Source: Granulicella rosea (lineage in GTDB: Bacteria; Acidobacteriota; Terriglobia; Terriglobales; Acidobacteriaceae). Taken from it: a stretch of 64,000 nt of DNA. Location of the stretch: NCBI RefSeq assembly GCF_900188085.1, contig NZ_FZOU01000001.1:1-64000 (forward strand), written 5' to 3'. Shown one piece after another: positions 9,193-17,357 of this stretch. Numbering within the stretch: the first letter of the stretch is position 1; each line of letters begins with the position of its first letter. The position numbers and the translations under genes are program-made. The notes below the pieces were generated by a model that was not told the origin of the DNA, made no database searches, and was given only the letters and a program-made list of their open reading frames with translations.

Positions 9193-10740
9193 TTATCTCC
9201 TCAGCAGATCGACAGGCACATTCACGTCCTCGATACGGAACAGCTTCGCCAGTTCCGGATGCGCCTTGGCCACCGCAAGATACATCTCCCATGCCACTCG
9301 CCGATAGCTGAAGTGGCCCGCCACGCCCGAACGCAGCTCGGCGATGTACAGCGCCTCGGCGAAGTCCATTTTAAACATAGCCCGGCAACGCGTCCCCAGC
9401 GGCAGCAGATACTGGGCGGACTCAGCAGCCTCAACAATATCGCTATCCCGCAGCGTACGATACGCAACAAAGGCCGCATCCATCGCCGCCTTGTACTCCA
9501 CCGCGATGCCCGCCTCGGCCAGCGTCGGCTGTCCGGGGCAGACCGGCTCCTCGTATCCGTGAAGGTCGGTGAAGCTCTGCAGCAACTGCGTACACTTGCG
9601 GTGACGATGCATGTCGCGGAAGCCGCCGATATCCATCAGGATGTCGAAGCGCAGGCCCTTGCCCGCGCTGAATCCGCGCAGCAGCTCGTCGTGCCGGCCG
9701 CGATCCTTCGCGCCCAGCGCGATGATCTCCAGCCGCTTCGCCTCGCCCAGATTGGCGATCGTATCGCGCAACTGCCGATACGGATAGTGACAGTGCGGGT
9801 AGAGCAGGGACGTCGCCAGCTCGACCTCCAGCGGCTCGTAGCCGTCGATCAGGTCGACCACCGGCGCCGGAGCAATCGCCCGCCCGGCCATCAGCTCCGC
9901 CGCATAGGCCGTCAGCTCCGCCCGGCTCTTCGCCTGGTAGTCGTTCGCGGCGGCGTACTTCACCAGCGTCGGCGCGGACTTCACGGGACGCAGCAACGCC
10001 TCCCGCGCGCGGGCGCCCAGCTCCGGATTCAACGCGGCGATCTCGTCCACTAAGGATTGCGCCGGAGCATGCGTCACATTCCAGGCCGGTTCGGACGCCG
10101 CCTCACGCAGCCGGTCGCCAATCATACGAATCTCGGCGAACTCGCTCGTCAGCAGCCGCGAAACCTGCGTCTCGAGCGTCCGCGCATTCACGATCTGGCC
10201 CAGCGAGGTGTTGGTCGCGAGCGGTAGCAGATACCGCGCCACGTCGAAGGCCCGCGCCTTCAATGTCCGGTCGTAGGCGTCCGGCTTCATCGTCTCGGGC
10301 GTCGGGATAGCCGCCTTCAAGGCCGTCAGCATCTCCGCGCCGACACGGTCGTACCCGGCAAACAGCGCCTCGACCGCGCGGGTATAGGTCGCTGCCTGCT
10401 CCCCGAGTACAGGCGTGTACCAGCCGGACTTGCGGAAGTTCTGGTAGCGCGTCGACCGCTCCTGCCCGTCCCAGCGCTGTTCGTCGACCAGCGCGATCGC
10501 GGCCAGCAGGCTCAGCCGCTCGATGGCGAAGGGCAGATGCGCCAGGTCGGCGATGGACCGGTGGCCGTACTGGAAGTAAAAGGTGTTGAGAAACTGCTCC
10601 GCCCGCTGCGAGCTGATCTCGGCCAGCGAGTCGCGCATGTTCAGCGCCGACCGCGAGTACTTCGCCATCGCGTAGGCCAGCACCTCGGGGTCCGCCCCGT
10701 GAATCGCGTATACGTCGGTTTCGTTCGTCTTGTCCGGCAT
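9193..10740 (-). CDS. FAD-dependent thymidylate synthase-like protein with two ThyX regions
   Basis: About 515 residues, roughly twice the ThyX length. The N-terminal half has YFQYGHRSIADLAHLPFAIE and DGQERSTRYQNF (about 54-102). The C-terminal half has DIGGFRDMHRHRKCTQ (about 370-385), which carries the RHR of the ThyX FAD/dUMP-binding motif, and GHFSYRRVAWEMYLAVAKAHP near the end, like the second ThyX substrate helix. ThyX methylates dUMP to dTMP using FAD and methylene-tetrahydrofolate. I infer that an internal duplication has shared the active site between the halves. Start is ATG 10740 (a GTG at 10743 is also possible). Whether it is the cell's real thymidylate synthase is not shown here. 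Confidence 0.8.
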   Translation of the reverse strand: MPDKTNETDVYAIHGADPEVLAYAMAKYSRSALNMRDSLAEISSQRAEQFLNTFYFQYGHRSIADLAHLPFAIERLSLLAAIALVDEQRWDGQERSTRYQNFRKSGWYTPVLGEQAATYTRAVEALFAGYDRVGAEMLTALKAAIPTPETMKPDAYDRTLKARAFDVARYLLPLATNTSLGQIVNARTLETQVSRLLTSEFAEIRMIGDRLREAASEPAWNVTHAPAQSLVDEIAALNPELGARAREALLRPVKSAPTLVKYAAANDYQAKSRAELTAYAAELMAGRAIAPAPVVDLIDGYEPLEVELATSLLYPHCHYPYRQLRDTIANLGEAKRLEIIALGAKDRGRHDELLRGFSAGKGLRFDILMDIGGFRDMHRHRKCTQLLQSFTDLHGYEEPVCPGQPTLAEAGIAVEYKAAMDAAFVAYRTLRDSDIVEAAESAQYLLPLGTRCRAMFKMDFAEALYIAELRSGVAGHFSYRRVAWEMYLAVAKAHPELAKLFRIEDVNVPVDLLRR

Positions 10741-10795
10741 CACCCGTTAACCATAAATCCGGCGCCTGGCTCTTGCTGTGGACAAAGAGGCGCTT

Positions 10796-10917
10796 GGGCG
10801 CCCATCCATCGCGGCCTCATCGCGATGGGTGGGACGTATACAGCTCGGAGCCGGAAGAGGGTAGCACGGTCAGCTTACGTCCCACCCTTCGCAAAGGCGC
10901 GAAGGATGGGGCGCCCG
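10796..10917. repeat. GGGCGCCCATCC inverted repeat
   Basis: GGGCGCCCATCCATCGCG at the left and GCGAAGGATGGGGCGCCC at the right enclose two GGTGGGACGTA / TACGTCCCACCC arms. Related copies are at 45241, 58517, 59540 and 63851. With the adjoining nested palindrome it fills the 350-bp gap between the ThyX-like gene and the methyltransferase, where no gene is seen. Confidence 0.8.
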
Positions 10918-10943
10918 AACATCTGAGGGACGCCGTAAGTTTG

Positions 10944-11109
10944 TTAAGGGCACGGCTTCAGCCGCGCCACTGATCTTCGGTCGGAACGCGGCTTTAGCCG
11001 CTGGGGTACGCTTTGGCGGGCCTCCGTGGCGGCGCTTGAACCGCATCTCAGCGGCTGAAGCCGCAAAGCAAATACAGCATTTACGGCACGGCTCAAGCCG
11101 TGCCCTTAA
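10944..11109. repeat. Large nested palindromic element, copy 2 of 3
   Basis: Begins TTAAGGGCACGGCTTCAGCC and ends GGCACGGCTCAAGCCGTGCCCTTAA, with the inner pair GCTTTAGCCGCTGGGGTACG and CATCTCAGCGGCTGAAG. Same architecture as copies at 5069 and 18065. Its right end overlaps the last codons and stop of the DNA methyltransferase gene. Confidence 0.85.
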
Positions 11110-12004
11110 TAACGCCTGCCACTTGCGCAGTCTCAACGATCTTCTTCGCCGCCCGCTTCCTCGGCTTCTTCGTGCGCTCGGCCACCAGCCCCAGACGCTT
11201 CTCCATCACCGCGATCGCCTCGTCGCTCTCGTCGATCAGCAAAAATTCCCGGCCATTCTTCGAAGCCGCGGCCCCGGTCGTCCCACTGCCGGCGAAGAAG
11301 TCCAGCACCACATCCCCCGGCTTCGAGTGGACGCGGACGATCCGTTCCAGCATTCCCAGCGGCTTCTGCGTCGCATAGCCGGTCTTCTCCTTGCCCGTGG
11401 GCGAGACGATCGTGTGCCACCAGACATCGGTCGGCGTCTTGCCGCGAGCGGCCTTGGCCGCGCCCACCAGCTTCGGCGCCATGTACGGGATGCGGTCGCT
11501 GGCGTTCAGGTCGAACGTATACCGCTTGGGGTGGTTCGTGTACCAGAGGATGTTGTCGTGCTTGGCCGGCCAGCTCTTGCTCGAACGAGCGCCATAGTCG
11601 TAGGCCCAGATGATCTCGTTCCGAAAGCACGGGCGGCCGAAGACCTCGTCCAGCATCACCTTGCAGTAGTGCACCTCGCGCGGGTCGACGTGCAGAAAGA
11701 ACGAACCCTCCGGCTTGAGAATCCGGCGAGCCTCTTCGACGCGCGGCCGCAGAAAGCCGATGTAGTCGTCGAAGCTGTCGAGATACCCCGCCGCCAGCTC
11801 CGGAGACCCGGCGACCAGCTCCGTACGGTAGCGGTTGCCGCCAAAGCCGGTCCGGTCGCCCTCCACGTCGCGGATGGTCTTGATTCTTGGCCTTTTCTGC
11901 CTGCGACCCGTGTTGAAGGGCGGGTCGATATAGATCAGATCGACCGATTCCGTGGCGAGCGTCCGCAACACCGACAGGTTTTCGCCATGCACAATCCGAT
12001 TCAT
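11093..12004 (-). CDS. Site-specific DNA methyltransferase (adenine-N6 or cytosine-N4), probable beta class
   Basis: 303 residues. Catalytic motif IV DPPFNTG is at about residues 27-33 and the SAM-binding FAGSGTTG comes late (about 243-250). Motif IV before motif I is the beta-class order. It methylates an exocyclic amino group in a specific DNA sequence. YATQKPLGMLERIV just before motif I is also characteristic. No restriction endonuclease gene lies nearby, so it looks like an orphan that could act in regulation or replication timing. The last residues (KGTA) and the stop are encoded by the arm of the nested palindrome at 10944-11109, so the ancestral C-terminus may have been slightly different. 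Confidence 0.92.
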   Translation of the reverse strand: MNRIVHGENLSVLRTLATESVDLIYIDPPFNTGRRQKRPRIKTIRDVEGDRTGFGGNRYRTELVAGSPELAAGYLDSFDDYIGFLRPRVEEARRILKPEGSFFLHVDPREVHYCKVMLDEVFGRPCFRNEIIWAYDYGARSSKSWPAKHDNILWYTNHPKRYTFDLNASDRIPYMAPKLVGAAKAARGKTPTDVWWHTIVSPTGKEKTGYATQKPLGMLERIVRVHSKPGDVVLDFFAGSGTTGAAASKNGREFLLIDESDEAIAVMEKRLGLVAERTKKPRKRAAKKIVETAQVAGVIKGTA

Positions 12005-12097
12005 TCAAAAGCCTCGTATGATTCTAAGGATATGGCCGTCCTTGGAGTCGTGCGCAGTTGCGTGTATCGTTTTCGCCAGCGCTACTTTCCGCCCAAG

Positions 12098-12877
12098 ATG
12101 GTCTCCTACCCCTTCAGCTTCGCGATGCTTACCGACATTGGCCGTGCCCGCACCGGCAACGAGGACGCCTGTGGCGCGTCGCCGACGGCCGGCGCCTTCG
12201 TCGTCTGCGACGGCATGGGCGGCGCCGCCGCGGGCGAGATCGCCAGCCAACTCGCGACCGACACCTTCCTCGGCCACCTGACCCCGCACGGCGACACGCC
12301 GCGCACCGGCACGCCCGACATCCAGCTCGACTCCGCCATCCAGGCCGCGAACACAGCCGTCTACCGCCAGGCCCGGCACAGTCGCAATCTGCGCGGCATG
12401 GGCACGACGCTGGTCTCGCTGCTGCTCGAATCCGACGCCTCCGCCGTCACGCTGGCCCATGTCGGCGACAGCCGCTGTTACCTGCTGCGCGAGAACGAAC
12501 TCCACCTGCTCACCCGCGACCACTCGCTCGTCGAGGAGCAGATCCAGTCCGGCGAGATTACGCCCGAACAGGCCGAACTCTCGCCGCTGCGCAACATCAT
12601 CACCCGCGCCGTCGGCTCCATGCCCACGGTCGAACCGGAGATTCGCCGCTTCGAGTCCTATCCCGGCGACCTGTTCCTGCTGGCCTCCGACGGCCTGACC
12701 CGCGAGCTGAACGACCACAACCTGCTGACGGTCATGCGGCGCTGCGAACAGCACCAGCTTCCGCTCGAAGAAACCTGCAAGGAGTTCATCGACGAAGCCA
12801 ACGACGCCGGCGGCGGCGACAACATCACCGTGCTGCTCGTCCGTATACTCAAGTTGCCGGTATCGACCGAGAATTAG
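12098..12877 (+). CDS. PP2C-type serine/threonine protein phosphatase
   Basis: 259 residues. Conserved PP2C motifs appear in order: DIGRARTGNEDA, VCDGMGGAAAGEIAS, RGMGTTLVSLLL, AHVGDSRCYLL, TRDHSLV, LASDGLTREL and GGGDNITVLLV. Their aspartates bind the two catalytic metal ions. Bacterial relatives (PrpC/Stp) dephosphorylate targets of Hanks-type kinases; no kinase gene is in this window. The start at MVSYPFSF is chosen because the domain begins right there; an in-frame ATG at 12032 would add 22 residues and cannot be excluded. The gene is divergent from the DNA methyltransferase and 19 bp upstream of the hotdog gene. Confidence 0.93.
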   Translation: MVSYPFSFAMLTDIGRARTGNEDACGASPTAGAFVVCDGMGGAAAGEIASQLATDTFLGHLTPHGDTPRTGTPDIQLDSAIQAANTAVYRQARHSRNLRGMGTTLVSLLLESDASAVTLAHVGDSRCYLLRENELHLLTRDHSLVEEQIQSGEITPEQAELSPLRNIITRAVGSMPTVEPEIRRFESYPGDLFLLASDGLTRELNDHNLLTVMRRCEQHQLPLEETCKEFIDEANDAGGGDNITVLLVRILKLPVSTEN

Positions 12878-12896
12878 CGAACACGCAAGGAGACGC

Positions 12897-13349
12897 ATGC
12901 CCAAGGAACTGTATTTCGAAGACTTCTACGTCGGCCAGACCTTCAACTCGCTCGGCGGCGCGAAGGTGACTGCCGAAGAGATCAAGGAGTTCGGCCAGAA
13001 GTACGACCCGCAGCCCTTCCACCTGGACGAGGCCGCCGGCGAAGGCTCGTTTTTCAAGGGTCTCGCCGCCTCCGGCTGGCTGACCGCGGCGATCGTGATG
13101 CGCATGCGCGTCCAGACCGTGCCGGTCGTTGGCGGCATGATCGGCGCAGGCGTCGAGGAGATTCGCTGGACGCTGCCCGTCCGCCCGAACGACATCATCC
13201 GCAGCGAGATCGAGGTGCTGGGCGTGCGCCAGTCCAGCTCGCGCAAGGGCTTCGGCATCGTCCGCACCCGCACGCTGGTCTACAACCAGCGCAACGAACA
13301 GGTGATGCGCTCGGTGGTCAACTTCCTGGCGCCGATGAAGACGGCTTAG
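12897..13349 (+). CDS. MaoC-family hotdog dehydratase
   Basis: 150 residues, a complete single MaoC-like domain. YDPQPFHLDEAAG near residues 40-52 holds the D and H that hydrate enoyl thioesters in R-specific enoyl-CoA hydratases, and GLAASGWLTAAIVMR forms the central hotdog helix. It probably acts on an acyl-CoA or acyl-ACP. A purine-rich AAGGAGA lies 6 bases before the ATG. It lies 19 bp after the PP2C gene and may be cotranscribed, though no functional link is evident. Confidence 0.9.
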   Translation: MPKELYFEDFYVGQTFNSLGGAKVTAEEIKEFGQKYDPQPFHLDEAAGEGSFFKGLAASGWLTAAIVMRMRVQTVPVVGGMIGAGVEEIRWTLPVRPNDIIRSEIEVLGVRQSSSRKGFGIVRTRTLVYNQRNEQVMRSVVNFLAPMKTA

Positions 13350-13384
13350 TCCGCCTTCTGGGGAGATGGTCGCAGCCCCGAACA

Positions 13385-13526
13385 AAACGCAGGTCCTTCG
13401 GCTCCGCTCAGGATGACAGATATTTTGGTTCGGAGCGTAGCGGGATCACCTCCAGACTCTGTCATCCTGAGCGAAGCGTATCACCCCAACTTTGTCATCC
13501 TGAGCGGAGCCGAAGGACCTGCGTTT
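13385..13526. repeat. GTCATCCTGAGCG repeats, three arms
   Basis: AAACGCAGGTCCTTCGGCTC and TCCGCTCAGGATGAC at the left are mirrored at the right by GTCATCCTGAGCGGAGCC and GAAGGACCTGCGTTT. An extra GTCATCCTGAGCGAAGCG lies between. Together they could fold into a long cruciform. Confidence 0.85.
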
Positions 13527-13563
13527 CGTTCGGATCGCCGACGATCTTCATGAAAGAGAACCA

Positions 13564-13806
13564 ATGCCCCCCGAAGACCTCGAACTCCTTCTAGCCAGCG
13601 AAGACCGCATCGTCGCCATCCAGCTCGTCACCGGCGAGATGTTCTTCGCAGAAATCGTCATGGTCGTCGACCAGCCGCCGACGCCCGACGTCTTCCTGCT
13701 GAAGGTCGACCGCGAGCCGGACGGCGCCTTCGTCGCGACCAGCACCACCGGGGAGTCGATCCTGCTGGCCGACGTCGCCCGCGTGGCTGCCCTACCCTCC
13801 GTATAG
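13564..13806 (+). CDS. Small acidic protein, unknown
   Basis: 80 residues, no signal peptide or membrane span. Predicted mostly β: DRIVAIQLVTGEMFFAEIVMV, then PDVFLLKVDREP and ESILLADVARVAAL. The alternating pattern resembles a small SH3-like or Sm-like barrel, but I do not recognise a family. GAAAGAGAA lies just before the ATG, and a terminator follows the stop directly, so it is a credible stand-alone gene. Confidence 0.65.
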   Translation: MPPEDLELLLASEDRIVAIQLVTGEMFFAEIVMVVDQPPTPDVFLLKVDREPDGAFVATSTTGESILLADVARVAALPSV

Positions 13807-13808
13807 GA

Positions 13809-13843
13809 AGGCTTAACACCGATCGGTGTTAGGCCTCTTTTCT
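13809..13843 (+). terminator. Rho-independent terminator
   Basis: AGGCTTAACACCG and CGGTGTTAGGCCT form a 13-bp stem with one wobble pair around an AT loop, followed by CTTTTCT. It ends the small unknown gene. Its arms share TTAACAC/GTGTTAG with the longer hairpin at 17277. Confidence 0.85.
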
Positions 13844-13872
13844 CCACTCCGCAAAAGCGTATTGTTAACCAG

Positions 13873-14922
13873 ATGCGCATGACCGTACTAGCCTCGGGTT
13901 CCAAGGGGAACAGTACCGTGATCGCCTCCGGCCGCACCCGCGTGCTGGTGGACGCCGGCCTATCCTGCCGCGAGCTGCTGCGCCGCATGGCCATCGTCCA
14001 CGAAGATCCTGCAAAGCTCGACGCCATCCTGATCACGCATGAGCACTCCGATCACGTGGCCGGCCTGTCGGTCCTGGCGCGCCGCCTGGGCATCCCCGTC
14101 TACTTCACCGAGCAGACGCACCGCGCTTGGGTGCGGATGCTAACTCCCCGCACCACCATGACTTACGCGAAGTGGCTGGATCGCCTTCAATCAGACAAAG
14201 CCCAGCAGGAAAAGGCCGCTAAAGCCGCCGCCGCAATCCCAACCTACCTCGCGCCCGAAGAGGCCGAGGCCATCGCCAGCATCTCCGCCGAGGCAGCCGC
14301 CTTCGACCCCAGTCTCAACCGGTCCGACGATCCGAACGCCTCCATGGAGCTGCCGCTCGAACTTGAACCCTGCGATCCGGTCGAGGCGTCCAAGGAGAAA
14401 GACCCCGCGACCCTGCCCTCGGTCGAGTATTTCAAGGCCGGAACCAACTTCGTCATCGGCGACCTCGAGGTCGCGCCCTTCACCATTCCGCACGACGCGG
14501 CCGACCCCTGCGGATTCGTCTTCGAGTCGCGCGAGGAGGGCGTCCGCATGGCCGTCGCGACCGACCTCGGCTACATGCCGCCGAACGTCAAGGCGGCGCT
14601 CAAGCGGATCGACGTGCTGCTGCTGGAGTCGAACCACGACCTCGAGATGCTGCGCGACGGCCCGTATCCCTGGTCGGTGAAGCAGCGCGTGCTCTCGCGC
14701 GTCGGCCACCTGTCGAATGTCTCGGCGGCGGAGTTTCTGCAGAAGGACTACGACGGCGGCGCGGCGTACATCGTGCTGGGGCATCTCTCGGAGTCGAACA
14801 ATCAGCCGGAGCTGGCCCGCATCACGGCCGAGCAGGCCATCGGCGACCGGATGACTCTGCTGGGCAATCGTATCCTGCTCGCCGAGCAGGCGTTTCCGCT
14901 CGATCCGATCCACGTCGGTTGA
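13873..14922 (+). CDS. Metallo-beta-lactamase-fold hydrolase, WalJ/YycJ-like, with a large insert
   Basis: 349 residues against about 265 for typical WalJ/YycJ proteins. The N-terminus MTVLASGSKGNSTVI and the metal site THEHSDHVAG (about 55-64) are diagnostic, with PHDAADPCGFVF, ATDLGYM, LESNHD and LGHLSESNN giving the later ligands. Relatives are exonuclease-like hydrolases linked to cell-wall signalling or DNA repair. Residues about 100-185 are an extra Ala/Glu-rich, low-complexity insert placed after the first metal-binding half; it probably lies outside the fold. No WalK/WalR genes are nearby. Confidence 0.87.
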   Translation: MRMTVLASGSKGNSTVIASGRTRVLVDAGLSCRELLRRMAIVHEDPAKLDAILITHEHSDHVAGLSVLARRLGIPVYFTEQTHRAWVRMLTPRTTMTYAKWLDRLQSDKAQQEKAAKAAAAIPTYLAPEEAEAIASISAEAAAFDPSLNRSDDPNASMELPLELEPCDPVEASKEKDPATLPSVEYFKAGTNFVIGDLEVAPFTIPHDAADPCGFVFESREEGVRMAVATDLGYMPPNVKAALKRIDVLLLESNHDLEMLRDGPYPWSVKQRVLSRVGHLSNVSAAEFLQKDYDGGAAYIVLGHLSESNNQPELARITAEQAIGDRMTLLGNRILLAEQAFPLDPIHVG

Positions 14923-15073
14923 AAGCGGGGCCGCGCCCGCGGGGATGCAGTTCGTCATCGATTCGCTGCCTCACTTCCTGCATCTTTCGCGTTACAGGAG
15001 CGTCAAACAGGTTAGAATGGAAGTTACCCAAGGTATGGAAGCCGCATCTATTCGATCTTCGAGGAACACCCGC

Positions 15074-15523
15074 ATGCATGATTCCGGCTGCACGGACCAG
15101 GTCGTCGGCGACATCCTATCCGGTTGGCGCTACGACATTTCAATGCTCTCGCCCACGATGCGCGTCGACTACGAACAGCACCTGCATGAGTGCGGCCATT
15201 GCCGCCGCCGTCAGGCCGCCGCCCGCGGCATCGACGTGCTGCTGCTCGCCGTTTCGACGCTTTCGACCATCGCCTTCGCGCTCGCCGCCGTGATCGTTCA
15301 CCGGCTGGAGACGCTGGCCCGCATCTCCTCCGTTCACCTGCACCTGCGTCAGAACGCCGTCACGGTCTCGCTCGAAGGCGTCGCCATCACCGGCCTGATC
15401 ATCTCGATGGTCCTGTGGGTGTTGGTCGCCATCGCGACTCCGCTGCCGGGCTTCCTGGGCAGCCTGCTGCAACAGCGTCTGCCGGAAGACATCCGCGAGC
15501 GCTTCACTCGCCGCCACGCCTAG
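15074..15523 (+). CDS. Small membrane protein with zinc-finger-like N-terminus
   Basis: 149 residues from MHDSGCTDQVVGD. GAGGA with an 8-base gap precedes this ATG, so the longer ORF from 14945 is not used. YEQHLHECGHCRRRQ (about 36-50) is an H-x3-C-x2-C motif like anti-sigma zinc domains. Two hydrophobic segments follow (about 57-75 LLLAVSTLSTIAFALAAV and about 103-122 GLIISMVLWVLVAIATPL). No sigma factor gene is adjacent, so the anti-sigma-like reading is only a resemblance. A strong terminator follows. Confidence 0.7.
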   Translation: MHDSGCTDQVVGDILSGWRYDISMLSPTMRVDYEQHLHECGHCRRRQAAARGIDVLLLAVSTLSTIAFALAAVIVHRLETLARISSVHLHLRQNAVTVSLEGVAITGLIISMVLWVLVAIATPLPGFLGSLLQQRLPEDIRERFTRRHA

Positions 15524-15538
15524 ACTGTTTGTTGAAAG

Positions 15539-15573
15539 GAAAGGCCCGAGCCTCCCGGTTCGGGCCTTTTTTA
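15539..15573 (+). terminator. Rho-independent terminator
   Basis: AAGGCCCGA and TTCGGGCCTT form a stem around a CG-rich loop, followed by TTTTAT. It ends the small membrane-protein gene 16 bp after the stop. Confidence 0.92.
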
Positions 15574-15646
15574 TCGTTTCCAACACCAAAAGCAGCCGGT
15601 TAGCGCATACAATTTGCCCCTCGCGCGCGTCGCGGTTAGGCTGAAG

Positions 15647-16516
15647 ATGCGCCTCATGCCGGACTCGATCCAACACGAAGACCTTATCGCGGCCGAATCC
15701 GCCACGCCTGCCTCCGGCTTCGAAGCGCCCAGCTCCGCGCACCACGAGCGCAGCGACTTCAACCCGCTCGCCGCTCCGGCCACCTACACCCTGATCGCCA
15801 TCAACCTGGCCGTCTTTGGCATCATGTTTCCGCGCAGCCCCGCGCCGGAGGTCTGGCGCAGCCATCATCCGGGCATGGCCTTCCTCGCCAGCTTCTCACC
15901 CGAGGATCTCGTCCGCTACGGCGCGGTCTCGGGCGCCCTTGTGCTGGGCGGGCAGTGGTACCGGCTGGTCACGGCCGCCTTCGTCCACATCAATCCCGCG
16001 CACATCCTGACGAACCTCTGGTGCCTTTGGAATCTCGGCCTGCTCGGCGAGCCGCTGCTCGGCCCCATGGGCCTGATCGCCGTCTACATCCTTACCGGCG
16101 TCGCTGGCTATCTGCTTTCGATTGCATGGGATATCCTCTTCCACCCGGCGCTCGCCAACTCCCTGACCGCGGGCGCGTCCGGCGCCATCTTCGGCATCGC
16201 CGGCATCCTGATCGTGCTGCTTTCGAACCGCCGCCTGCCGATTCCGTGGAAGGAGCTGCGCGGCCACCGCAACGCCGTGCTGCTCTTCGCCGTGGTCAAC
16301 CTCGCGCTCGGCGGCGTCAGCATCTACTTCAGCGCGGTGCGGATCAACAACTCGGCGCACCTGGGCGGCGTGCTGAGCGGACTGTTGCTGGGGTTGCCGC
16401 TGGTCCCGCGCATGACCGCCGGCCGCCTGCGCTACCTGCGCCGGCAGAAGATCGTCTTCGCCGGGGCGGCGTTCGTCCTATCCCTCTTCGGGTACTGGAT
16501 CTCCAGAGTGGGCTAG
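15647..16516 (+). CDS. Rhomboid-family intramembrane serine protease
   Basis: About 289 residues with six to seven hydrophobic spans. The nucleophile is in GASGAIFG and the paired histidine in NNSAHLGGVLSG. Between the first two core spans is FVHINPAHILTNLWCLW, the rhomboid HxxxxHxxxN-like membrane motif. It should cleave single-span membrane proteins inside the bilayer. The Asp/Glu-rich N-terminal 45 residues are cytoplasmic and unassigned. The start is uncertain: ATG 15647 or ATG 15656 are both close to the domain. It lies 67 bp upstream of the Bax-inhibitor-like gene, possibly one transcript. Confidence 0.9.
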   Translation: MRLMPDSIQHEDLIAAESATPASGFEAPSSAHHERSDFNPLAAPATYTLIAINLAVFGIMFPRSPAPEVWRSHHPGMAFLASFSPEDLVRYGAVSGALVLGGQWYRLVTAAFVHINPAHILTNLWCLWNLGLLGEPLLGPMGLIAVYILTGVAGYLLSIAWDILFHPALANSLTAGASGAIFGIAGILIVLLSNRRLPIPWKELRGHRNAVLLFAVVNLALGGVSIYFSAVRINNSAHLGGVLSGLLLGLPLVPRMTAGRLRYLRRQKIVFAGAAFVLSLFGYWISRVG

Positions 16517-16583
16517 AGTCCAAAGCAAAATCTGCGCGTCCAATACTCAGGTATCTGTATCGAAGGATCACGGAGTCACCCAC

Positions 16584-17267
16584 ATGAACTACGACGTAAA
16601 TCGCCAGATCGACCCTCGCACCGGCACTTGGTCGACGACCATCGATGTACCCCGCGAAGAGACCGTGCCCCTGCTGGCCAAGGTGCTCGGCATCACCTCG
16701 GCCGGTTTCCTCGTTACCGCCTTCGGCGTGGCGTCCGCGCCGGAGTGGGGTTCGACGGTCGGCTTCATCGCCGTGCTCGGGCTGATCTTCGCCATCAACA
16801 CGGCGCGCCGCCGGAATGCCGGATTGGCGCTCGGCCTGTTCTTCGCCCTGACCTACTTCATGGGCTGGGAGATTGGCCCGCTGATCCACCACTACATCCG
16901 CGCCATCGGCATCGACATGGTCTTCCAGGCCGCCGCGACGACTGGCGTCGGCATGGCCGCGATGGGCCTGGTCGCCTATCTTTTCTCGATCGACTACCGC
17001 AAGGTGCTCGGCCTTGGATTCGCCGCGCTGATCGTGCTGGTGCTGGCCGGCATACTCAGCATCTTCTTCCACTTCATGCAGCCGAGCACCTACTCCTGGC
17101 TGACGCTCGGCGTCTTCACCCTGCTGACCGTCGGCGACTTCGCCCGCATTCGCGCTGGCGGCAACGGACAGCCGGCGGTCTCGCTCGCCCTGTCGATCTA
17201 CCTCGACGCCGTCAATATCTTCCTCGCCGTACTGCAGCTCATGGCTGGCGGACGCCGCCGCAACTGA
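16584..17267 (+). CDS. Bax-inhibitor-1/YccA-like membrane protein
   Basis: 227 residues with about seven transmembrane spans after a 30-residue cytoplasmic leader. The segments NTARRRNAGLALGLFFALTYFMGWEIGPLI and QAAATTGVGMAAMGLVAYL fit the BI-1 fold, and the final span is followed by a basic tail. YccA-type members modulate the FtsH membrane protease or leak calcium. Sequence alone does not tell which applies. AAGGA about 15 bases and CGGAG 8-12 bases upstream precede the ATG. The gene ends just before the long hairpin at 17277. Confidence 0.83.
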   Translation: MNYDVNRQIDPRTGTWSTTIDVPREETVPLLAKVLGITSAGFLVTAFGVASAPEWGSTVGFIAVLGLIFAINTARRRNAGLALGLFFALTYFMGWEIGPLIHHYIRAIGIDMVFQAAATTGVGMAAMGLVAYLFSIDYRKVLGLGFAALIVLVLAGILSIFFHFMQPSTYSWLTLGVFTLLTVGDFARIRAGGNGQPAVSLALSIYLDAVNIFLAVLQLMAGGRRRN

Positions 17268-17276
17268 TAGAAACGA

Positions 17277-17357
17277 AAGACTTAACACGGATCTGCACGG
17301 AAGACCACGGATTGGATCCGTGTCATCCGCGCAGATCCGTGTTGAGTCTTCGCTTTT
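17277..17357. terminator. Long 20-bp stem hairpin between convergent genes
   Basis: AAGACTTAACACGGATCTGC at the left pairs with GCAGATCCGTGTTGAGTCTT at the right (19 of 20), and a second GGATCCGTG lies in the loop. Followed by CGCTTTT on the plus strand. It sits between two convergent genes and could terminate both. Related in plan to the hairpins at 13809 and 42406. Confidence 0.65.

Noticed and set aside
11036-12097. N-terminal extension of the PP2C gene back to 11036
   Set aside because: The extension is antisense to the DNA methyltransferase and has no ribosome site; PP2C motifs begin after 12098.
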